The notes beneath the pieces are model-generated. The model did not search any database. It was not told where the DNA came from and saw nothing but the letters and a program-made list of their open reading frames with translations. A DNA stretch of 64,000 nucleotides from Fragum whitleyi (Eukaryota; Mollusca; Bivalvia; Cardiida; Cardiidae), in NCBI GenBank assembly GCA_948146395.1, contig OX411543.1, positions 47,964,517 through 48,028,516 of the forward strand, written 5' to 3'. This document shows, in pieces, positions 55,540 through 64,000 of this stretch. Made by a program: the position numbers and the translations under genes. Numbering within the stretch: position 1 is the first letter of the stretch; each line of letters opens with the position of its first letter.

Positions 55540-56260
55540 CATGCACCAGCACCAGATAAGGTGAATTTGGCCATTTGACCTTGAACTATGACACTGACTT
55601 TGAAGGCAGGTCACAAAATATCTTATTCTGTACACAGCCTCACTGAGTTGTACGAGCATGTGAAATGATTTTAAAATCCACCAATAAACATAAAACATAT
55701 GCTCCAGGCAAGATGTTTCTGGTCGTATGACTTTGAACTGTTACTTTGGAAGGTAACCAAATCTTGTTCTCTGAAAGCACCAAACCAATAATATACACCA
55801 TTATGTCAAAATATCAAGCCTAAGGGCCTTTCACTCTGAAAGCAGAAAATTAGTTAAAGAAATCTTGCTCTATTTTTTATGTCAAAATTGACTACCCACA
55901 ACAAAGGGTCATTTCTTAAGATAGAGCTACTATCTTAGGTACGTTTGACCATTTTTGGAGTCATATACCAAATAGCAAGACTCTTGGCCTAATGAAATGG
56001 TAGAAGAAGAGTTTTTAAATATTCTTTCTTTTTTTCTAGGCAAAATCCGTGATCCAACAACGAAAGTTAAAGCAACACTATGAAGTAAGCACTTAACCTT
56101 ATGGTTTGGGAGGAGAAGTTTTTGGTTGAAATCCAATGATAGTTATGGAGAACATTTTATATGATTGTTGACGGACAGACAGATGGACAGACGGACGCCG
56201 GACATTAACCGATAACAAAAGCGCACCTTAACTTTATATGCACGAATATTGGAGAAGAGG
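55540..56260 (-). repeat. Remnant of a HINE-like element
   Basis: Right edge has GACGGACAGACAGATGGACA then GACGGACGCC (56171-56205). To the left lie diverged CATTTGACCTTGAACTATG-type units. No clean terminus. Confidence 0.5.
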
Positions 56261-56690
56261 GCATATCCATGTGTAACCCATTGTACAGTTCCCACAACCG
56301 GAAGCTGCTATTTAGATTTGGCTGGTGTCAGCTCGGATTTCAGCAAGCTGTGTTCTTAAAGAGGGAAAGAGCATCAAAGATGTGATACCTCACTGGTTCT
56401 AGCATTTTTCGGTCGTCATTACCTCTCACATATTGAGGATTTTTCCTTTCAAAAGTGGGGTCGATCCATGCGAATCTCGGATTTTGTTTTGTGAAAGGCA
56501 AATACAGGGTTGAAAATATGACGACACGTATGTTGTCTTTCTATTTTTATTCACTGATATTTACAAATACATCAATAACGATATTCACAATAAGTAACAG
56601 TCAATAGACACGAGTACTTGCAAAAATATCTTTAACAAATAAATTAAACATAATCACTCTCCAAGCATAAATGTGACTTCTGGGTCCAAG

Positions 56691-56910
56691 GATATAAAAG
56701 TTTTCTCAGGCTCAGGCTCAATTTTCACAAAATTTTAAGTTAAAATGAATGTATGAAAATAAAAGAAAATATTAATAAGTTGTTCTTTATAACAACTTAT
56801 TAATAACATCTTTTATGTTAATACATTAAAATGAGTAATAAAACAGAATTACGGCTTTAATCTCAAATTGAAATTTGTGGACAAATTTAAATTGAGTCTG
56901 AGAAAAGTTT
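56691..56910 (-). repeat. Diverged relative of the 11.5-kb repeat unit
   Basis: TTCTCAGGCTCAGGCTC edges and the hairpin GAAAATATTAATAAGTTG / AACTTATTAATAACATCTTT match the unit's GATATTGATAAGTTG / CACCTTAT region. Confidence 0.5.
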
Positions 56911-57250
56911 TATGACCTCGGGCCCAGAAAGGGAACACCATAGTTCAAAGGCAAGCTATCATTGAAAATCGCCCCCTCCTTTTTTAAAAAAAAGGTACCG
57001 AGGATGCAAAATTACTGGAAAAACAAATGCTAATGGATCATAAGTACCAATTCATTATTTTTCAAACATTTCATTCAATTGACCATGGGTAAATCAACTG
57101 GCGATTGTTTAACATTTATGTTTTTGCTTTATCGGGTATTTTGAAAACAAAACCCCCGCAAAATATATTATGAAACGATCGCATTTTGATAAATGGCATA
57201 TATGGAACCTGTCTCGCAACGAGGGATCTTCTTAGAAATTCTTTATATAA

Positions 57251-57455
57251 ATATGAGCCTATGCGTGACATTTCAAACATTTTCAAGTTAATGGCAAGTA
57301 ACGAATCTCGCAAGCTTGTGAAGCTTTGTAGATCAATTTGGTCTCAAAATATCATTAGACAATCAGACCTTCTTCTTATTGCAATATACGGCTGTCTATG
57401 CTAATTTCAAACATGTCAAAAATCAAGTTCTTGGAAAAGTTTTGCACAGGCTCAT
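57251..57455 (+). mobile_element. Family-C MITE, internally diverged
   Basis: TGAGCCTATGCGTGACATTTC ... GTTTTGCACAGGCTCA; the termini match but the interior differs from the other copies. Confidence 0.55.
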
Positions 57456-57537
57456 TTTTAAAAATAAATAATATTAGATTGGATCCAGAAAATAGTAGTT
57501 AGAAGTTTCACCCTGATTCCTTTTATCTTTAAAGGGA

Positions 57538-58115
57538 ACGCACAATGTAGCGTTATCATTTAACAAATATTGTTGCATAAAATGTGCGTTCTCGGGTCGT
57601 TATAGGCATACGTTAACGGACAAAACCCGTGCGTTAACGAGAGATAACGTGGATTAAGTAAATTCACGTGACGTTAACGCCTGGCTTTTTTCACTTAAAT
57701 ATCCTAGTCAGGGCCTGTAAACTTTTTCAGTTTCTTTGTGTAACATTGATAAAGAACATAAATAAATAGGTTTAGCCTATTCCCGCGTTAAATTTTGTGG
57801 CGTCATAAATTTACCAAGCAACGTCAGTATAAGAGAAAGTGACGATGCAATGCACAACGCAATTTTCTGGCACATTAGGTTTTGGGCTAGTTTAAAGCGT
57901 TTCTATGAATTATTTTGAAACTTCTGGTTGAATAATTACTTTGGTCTTCATTTTTCTGCAATAATAACGTCAACTCACGATTTTTCGAGCGTCAACTTTT
58001 GCAAAGACCCCCAAAATGCATTAACGCCCTCGTGCTTCGCACTCGGGCGTTTAACCATTTTTCGGGTTTCTGCAAATGTTAACGCCCTCACAAACGTGAA
58101 TTAACCTTATGATAT
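57538..58115. repeat. AACGC-rich repeat with hairpins
   Basis: AACGCACAATGTAGCG is mirrored by AAAATGTGCGTT at 57580-57594. A second hairpin, CGCCCTCGTGCTTCGCACTC then GGGCG, lies at about 58024-58049. TTAACGCCCTC is repeated at 58080. Confidence 0.55.
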
Positions 58116-58429
58116 GAAGCGAAAAGGCTCGACTGACCAAGGTCGAGACTTTTCGCGCTTCCGAGATGACCCCATTTGCCTGACAAATCACAATTACACC
58201 AATAAGGTTCCTTTTGTTCTACGGTCACATTTCCTTTCAATCTTCTCTTATTCCCTATTTGATTTCTTCTTAAACTTTCTTTTACCTTTTTTATACAAAA
58301 TGAATATGTCATATTTATGGCACAAAATATTCATGTCATCGTCATTAGAGAATTTCGAAATACAAGATGTAAGTAGACTCGAACATCTTAAACACGATTC
58401 ATGCACTTAATTTCTCAGCGTGTGCCGAA

Positions 58430-58630
58430 CGCGTAGAAACACGTTCCGCAAACACTCCACACGCATTCCGGGCACGTTCATGGCACGCTAGAAATACGTT
58501 GGCCCAAAGTTTAACGTGCTTCTAGTATCTCTCTAGCTTATAGAGAACCTGTGCAAAGCGTGTCTCCAGCGTACTGAACGTGTGTCGATCGCGTTGCAAG
58601 CGTGTTCATAACGTGTTCAAGGCGTATGGC
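58430..58630. repeat. Degenerate ACG(C/T)GTT array
   Basis: AACGCG, CACGTTCCGC, GGCACGTTC, GCACGC, ATACGTTGG, AACGTGC and GCGTGTTC recur every ~10-12 bases. Related to 61005-61180. Confidence 0.5.
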
Positions 58631-59506
58631 AGCGTTTCAGTATTCAACAAAACATGTAAAAGATTCGTTGCATATTTGTTTCGAAGTTTTACATTTAGCT
58701 GGTCGCAAATGTATGTATATGTGCATGTACGCGTGTATGACCCTTGTATATGTGCATGTATATATCTGTATGTATCTTCATGACTAGTCCAGGAACGACT
58801 TGAAGATTCGATTATAACTAGCATTCTATTTAAGCTGTTTGTCTTTTCTTCCGTCTTCCATATAAAGAAGCCTTACTTGAAAAATACATATTTGAATACT
58901 TCTATTACAGATTTTCTTAGTTAAGAATTGTCGAGGTGGAAAAGGTAGCCTTAATGTCCATTAACCAGCGCGTTTATAGCTTGTGCACCTGCTCTGTGGT
59001 CATTATGACAAAATGTTCGAGAAATAATTTACACTTTTAAATACAAACATCTATTTGACTTACTTTACCCCAATCATTATACCTAAATACAAGTGCGCCA
59101 TTGTACCTAGTGGGCTTAAAACAAGATGTATCCTACTCTATTCTGTTCTATTCAGAATATTGTCTCTATAATATGTACCTTAAGTTTGATATTTGGTACA
59201 CATTTTTCCTTTTAAATCTAAGACTAGTCAAGATTGTTGAGGGGAATCAAAGTGGGGAAAATCTTATAGTAAAACCATCCTATATGATAGTAATTGTTTT
59301 ATGAAAGAAGAAAATTTCTATGACTAGATCTAGTAGTTTCTTACCATTCCGCAATAATTTCCTATTAAAAGTCCAAGAATCAGTATGTATCTCACAATTG
59401 TGTTATAGCATGTTTTAAATATGTAATTGTACAGGTGCTCGTGATTTTTTTTCTTTTCGGCTTTCCATATTTTTCTTTTACCAATGTACTCTGAATTTAA
59501 GTAATA

Positions 59507-59610
59507 GTTATAGTTCATTTCTGGCAATTTACGCGATATAACCTAAGCGGAGCGTTAGCGGAGCGCAAGGTTATACACATAAATTGTCAGAATATGAACT
59601 ATAACTGTTT
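59507..59610. repeat. ~100-bp palindrome
   Basis: GTTATAGTTCATTTCTGGCA and ATTTACGCGATATAACCT are mirrored by AGGTTATACACATAAAT and TGTCAGAATATGAACTATAAC. The loop AGCGGAGCGTTAGCGGAGCG contains a 10-base direct duplication. Confidence 0.8.
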
Positions 59611-59902
59611 TACCGATCGACTTATTTTTTCATCAAATAACGCCAGGTCAAATGAGCTGCGCGTCAATCAATGATGTCAGTCATTCATGTTGCGTCATAC
59701 ATTCTTCAATCAAATCGAGGTAAACAAAAAGTGGGAGGAGCAAATTTAATCTGTAGCAATTTTGTCATTTGGCGATACATATTAGTTGAGCACGTTCGGT
59801 GAGCACAACCCCGTAGTTGCTGCTAGTGGGTTTTGTATTATCTTTATTTATTTTTTGTGAACATAATGCCTCCCTTTTGGGATTTTGTATCGCATATACA
59901 GC

Positions 59903-60060
59903 CACGTAGTGGTAGCGTGTCGGACTATCATTCAAAAGGTCCCGGGTTCGAAAACATACCAGGAATTCATTGCTGGGTGTTCCATGCAGCCGCAGAGATA
60001 TAACTAAAAGATTGTTAAAAGCAGTGTGAAAACGCCATACAAAAAAAACAAAAAAAAATA
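59903..60060 (+). mobile_element. tRNA-derived SINE (family E), compact copy
   Basis: CACGTAGTGGTAGCGTGTCG (A box) and GGTCCCGGGTTCGAAAAC (B box) are followed directly by ACCAGGAATTCATTGCTGGG, GAGATATAACTAAAAGATTG and an A-rich tail. It shows most clearly that family E has a tRNA-type promoter. Confidence 0.75.
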
Positions 60061-61000
60061 CGGAATATTCATTATCCATTATATAATGCTTGCAACAAGA
60101 CGTAAGTTAATAACATTCATAATGTATTGAAAAGCTGCAGTTGCCAAGTTTTGGTTCCCCACCCATACGTCACAGTTAAACGGGTCATGTTGGCTTTCGA
60201 TATTGGTCAGCTATCATAGGCCTAACATGCTTTGAAACACGTTCTTTCCGCTAATATTTGTATACCTAGAATCCTTGAAGTTGATGTTAGCATTTTATAT
60301 TTTTTCTACAATTAATTTGCATAGGCCTACATGTAGGAACATTTGATTGCATTTTGTTAAGATTGGGACCTTAAGATCTACAAAATTAAAATGTCGTTCA
60401 AAAGATCCAGAGTATTCATTTTAAAAAGGAAGTGAGATTTTTATATCATTTCAACCCTGTCGTCTTTTCTTTTTTATGTCAATGTGAAAATGTGGTGTAC
60501 AGAAAGGTTTGGTTCGAGCAAACTCGTCGATGTCATTCTTACTGCTGTATACTATGTAGATTAATATTTTATTTTCAGATTCATTGATTTATCAGCTAAA
60601 TCTTCTCTAGATAAACATACAGACAAATTATTCTTGAATTTTCTCCTCCTTTGAGTGAGTAATTGTGTATAAGCATAACTCAAAAAACATTCGCAAAACT
60701 TTTTTTTATATAAATACTCGATTACAAGTTAAGGGTCTTTCGAACCGTTTTATCCGACAATATTATGACGTCATTGTCTGGTTTTGAATGTAGTCCCCGC
60801 CCCTTTATGACCTAAAGTCACGTAGCTTACTTATTCGAGCAAATCGTCAGGTTACGGGATATATTTTTTGAATTTCAAACGAAATAGCGGCCTTTCATTG
60901 GAGGAAAAAATAGGGCGATCGGTAACGTAGTGGTCGGTGGCCTGTTTATATATTAAGGAAATAATTTGAAGTGGTCATTTCATGCAGAATTTTTATTATA
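60061..61000. other. Intergenic, no gene seen
   Basis: AT-rich with one full CRE (ATTATGACGTCATTG near 60762). No recognised exon or repeat copy. Confidence 0.45.
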
Positions 61001-61004
61001 ATCC

Positions 61005-61180
61005 CGAACACGCTACGAACGCGTTAAAACACGTTACCAGCGCGTTACAAAAACGTTAAACATGTTTCGAGAACGTTACGATAACGTTGGACACATGCCC
61101 AAGAACGTTGGTATACGCTGACATATGTTATCAACACGTTCTTGGCACGTTACTCACGCGTTACTCACACATTTAAATTC
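61005..61180. repeat. Degenerate ~11-bp ACGTT array
   Basis: GCGTT/ACGTT words recur about every 10-12 bases: CACGCTACGAACGCGTTAAA, ACACGTTACCAGCGCGTTAC, AAAACGTTAAACATG, GAACGTTACGATAACGTTGG, AAGAACGTTGG, CACGTTCTTGGCACGTTACT, CACGCGTTACTC. Confidence 0.65.
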
Positions 61181-61603
61181 GCTATGAGCACCCAACAAGC
61201 GCGTCGTGAATAGTCGTTTTCTCAAACGCGTTAGGCACACGCTGTCAAAAATGTTGAGGTGTGACAGGGCGATTTCAGAGAGATCTACAAGTCGTCACAA
61301 AACATCAAAACGAAATAAAATGAAGCAATAAATTAACAAAAATAAATTAATAAATGTTCAATTTTCAATCCAAAGCGATTGTCATTAAAATCTGAAATGA
61401 TAACACATCTTAATGAGCTACAAAACTTTTTAAAGGGAACATATTTTTCACAAAACATTTTAACCAAACAACATAATGAAATTAAGCAATTTACTTAAAT
61501 AGGGTACTTTATAAATGGGTGAGTCCAAGTGGTCAAGCAATGATGAGAGTATATTTTAGCATTCATTGAATCCTATATTGACATGATATCACCTGCCTGA
61601 TAT

Positions 61604-62033
61604 ACAGTAAAGAAAAAACATCGTGAAATTGACAATCATTCCGATCGAAGTCATTCTAAATCATTCACTTAGCGCTCAATTCGATCATTCAAAACACTAA
61701 CTCAAATCGATTGAAAACGCTCTAAAATCCTAAGAAAGCATTTCCAATTCGTTCAGAACGATCATTATTTTATTCAAATCGATCAAATTATTCTACGATA
61801 TTATAGCATGGTGTATATTTTAAAGGGTCAGTGTGGTCCATGAAGACGGAAAACAGAAAAGTGCGCAAATTATACTATAGGGAGGTAATAAACATCGTTA
61901 ATTTTGTTCATTTTGAACAAAATTTGCGATGTTGGATTTCCTTCCTTTAATTTCACTCAAAACTCGCTCCACACTCACTCAATATCAATCCAAAAACCAT
62001 TCCAAAATCATTCATATTGTAAATTTCACGATT
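61604..62033 (+). mobile_element. Family-A MITE
   Basis: T|ACAGTAAAGAAAAAACATCG ... TTGTAAATTTCACGATTTG; inner hairpin GGGAGGTAATAAACATCGTT with partner GTTGGATTTCCTTCC. The right terminus has decayed. Confidence 0.8.
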
Positions 62034-62202
62034 TGAAGCAATTTGTATATTTATGATTATTACCAAAGAATTTTTCATCTTAATTTCTTTGATCTTTAAG
62101 TTTCAATAATTGCAATCCAATAAAATAAAGAACTCTGATTGGTTTAAAACGCATCACTTGGGGAAATCCATTGCACTTTATTTCTGTATAAAATGCAATA
62201 GG

Positions 62203-62491
62203 TCGTTCGGGAAACCCCCGAAATTCGATCTGCAAGTCCTGTGTTGTAGGAACTCGAATTAACCTAGTCCCCGATCATCAACGCAACAATGCTATTCAAT
62301 CTATTATGAATAAACATATTTTCGAAAGAATTTACGTTAACAAGCATGCAGTTCTAATTCTGAGCCGACCTAAACTTAGAAAACAGCGAGTCGACGAAGA
62401 CCTTCAAGCAACCCTCTCAACAAAGACCGACCGCGCCGTTTTCGGTAAAAAATACAGACTAACGTGGCAGAAACAAGCTTATTTTTCATAA
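62203..62491 (+). CDS. Unrecognised open segment, up to ~95 residues
   Basis: An acceptor-like TGCAATAG at about 62195-62202 is followed by an open frame that passes ATG at 62306 and ends TAA at 62489-62491. It contains CKSCVVGTRINLVPDHQ, IFERIYVNKHAVLILSRP and a basic Lys/Arg-rich tail. The composition is more protein-like than neighbouring frames, but no family is recognised and no partner exon was found. It could be a decayed exon or transposon remnant. Confidence 0.2.
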
Positions 62492-62679
62492 GTACCTCTA
62501 CGAATTTTAATGTTGTCTTTTATTTGTGTATCATTTGTTTTACTATATGACATATCACTTCGATAGCGAGATAAACAACACACGATCTAAAAATAGATCG
62601 TGTAATTCCTACGCGCAGAAACTAGCTTTAATGTTTGGCTGAGTATGTTAATAGTTTCTTCGATCTAGATGATTGCAAT

Positions 62680-62842
62680 TATAAGGGACGAGTGTCTTTT
62701 TCACTGCGTTTATTGGGGTATAAAGTGCAATTGCCTTAGCACATGGCTTATTCATAACGCCCTACGGGCGTTATTTGCAATGTGCTGAGGCAATTGCACT
62801 TTATACCCCAATAAACGCAGTGAAAAAGACACTCATCCCTAT
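62680..62842. repeat. 163-bp near-perfect palindrome
   Basis: GAGTGTCTTTTTCACTGCGT, TTATTGGGGTATAAAGTGCA and ATTGCCTTAGCACAT are mirrored by ATGTGCTGAGGCAAT, TGCACTTTATACCCCAATAA and ACGCAGTGAAAAAGACACTC. The centre is AACGCCCTACGGGCGTT. Arms are about 80 bases. Confidence 0.9.
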
Positions 62843-63118
62843 AATAAAATTTCAGGGTCTGAAAACGATCGCATGATAAAAAGAATAGTATGCATGTGTC
62901 TATCTAACTGGTCTTGTTTCGAATATTATGACGAGCCTCGTCATGATAAATTCTCCCTTCTCGACCAGAAAGCATCGATACTTCGAAACACTAACGTCAA
63001 ATTCTCTTTTTTTAGACTGAAAAAAAATTATATATAGGTAGAAATATCGAAATCCATTTTGCCTGCATTCGATCTTTAAAGATGATTCTTCTAAAATCCT
63101 TCCCGGGAAGATCCTTTT

Positions 63119-63745
63119 ACAGTTAATTGTATCGTGAAATTGACTATCTTCCCCATGATAATCGTCCAAAAAACACTCGATCAGCGCTCCAATCCTTCAT
63201 TCCAAACACTCACTCAAACCATTTAAAAACGCTCCAAAATCATTAAAAAAAAGAGATAAGACCAACAAGATCACTCAAAATTGAGCCTGTGCGTGAGATT
63301 TTCAACAATTTCAAATAGGCGCAAAGCAAAGACTCTGACTAGCCTGTGCATCCGCACTAACTGACCAGAATCTTCACTGTGCGTTAGCAGATAGATAATG
63401 TCTCAATATTTCTGTAGACCATCAGGTAACTTTATATTTACAAAATGTGGCTGTCTACGCTACTAAATGTTTACTCCTCAGGAACATTCCTAATCGTTGG
63501 AAATGTCACGCACAGGCTCAATTAATATAGTGACCTCACTGAAAGAATTGAAATGATGAGCATTATGATGGTTTTTGAAGAAATAGGAACCTATTCATTC
63601 AATTAAAGGGGGGGGATAATAAATATCGATATTGGATTGTCTCGCTTTAATTTCATTCAAAACTCACTCATCACACTCATTAAATTTCATTCAAAATCAT
63701 TCCAAAATCATTCATCTCGTCAATTTCATAATGTTGTTTACTGTA
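63119..63745 (+). mobile_element. Family-A MITE split by a family-C MITE
   Basis: T|ACAGTTAATTGTATCGTGAA to about 63280, then resumes after 63521 and ends CAATTTCATAATGTTGTTTA then CTGTA at 63745. A poly(G) run at 63607-63614 lies where the inner hairpin's left arm would be. Confidence 0.8.
63283..63519 (-). mobile_element. Family-C MITE nested in a family-A MITE
   Basis: GAGCCTGTGCGTGAGATTTT ... GAAATGTCACGCACAGGCTC, 237 bp, with AATT on both sides. In reverse orientation to the 27492 copy. Confidence 0.85.
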
Positions 63746-64000
63746 GTAAAACGACTCTTAACATTCTAAATAAATCTTAGACTAGAAATAAACAGATAAA
63801 TATAAATTTATACATATGGTATGAAACAAAACCATGATAAAAATATGGAAATGTAAAACAGCACTTTTTTCGTGAACCATTTAAGCCAATCAATGAAAAG
63901 GGTACACACCACAGGCATTTGTTTCATAATCCGATTATTGTCATTATTGTGTGATATATCACATAATATTCTACAAAAATCGGATAATGAAACAAACGAT

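Overview
The window is animal nuclear DNA: AT-rich, GT-AG introns, SINEs, a LINE fragment and many small inverted-repeat elements. The repeat load (GTCT/GTCC microsatellites followed by tandem arrays of GGTCAAGGTCA-type sequence, tRNA-derived SINEs) looks like a bivalve mollusc, or at least a lophotrochozoan. The species cannot be named from sequence alone. || About 0.7-27.1 kb on the + strand holds the 3' three-quarters of MAU2 (Scc4), the TPR-protein partner of NIPBL/Scc2 that loads cohesin. Fourteen exons (465 codons plus stop) splice in frame from 684 to 27050. The first roughly 150 residues lie upstream of the window. Its introns, up to 5.6 kb, are filled with mobile-element remains. || About 29.2-33.4 kb on the - strand holds a broken copy of a secreted cyclase-family (kynurenine formamidase/isatin hydrolase-like) gene. 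It has a signal-peptide exon next to a 231-bp MITE and two further coding pieces with frameshifts. One ancestral exon is split by a 1,675-bp element whose empty site restores the reading frame exactly. || From 33.4 to 64 kb I see no intact gene. This part is layered repeats: TA-flanked ~410-bp MITEs, a LINE zinc-knuckle fragment, a ~3.8-kb long-inverted-repeat element, SINEs, a duplicated ~370-390-bp element, CRE/X-box-rich repeats, large palindromes and degenerate ACGTT arrays. || The most informative pattern is a family of elements that insert between two T residues and end in CT(A/T)G before TT, with hairpins, GTCT tracts and ~150-180-bp tandem arrays. That architecture fits Helentron-associated non-autonomous elements (HINEs). 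Three precise insertions (cyclase exon, a 77-bp mini-element, a nested copy) show the boundaries directly. The left part of the window is visibly CpG-poor and the right part CpG-richer, as expected if the MAU2 gene body is germline-methylated.
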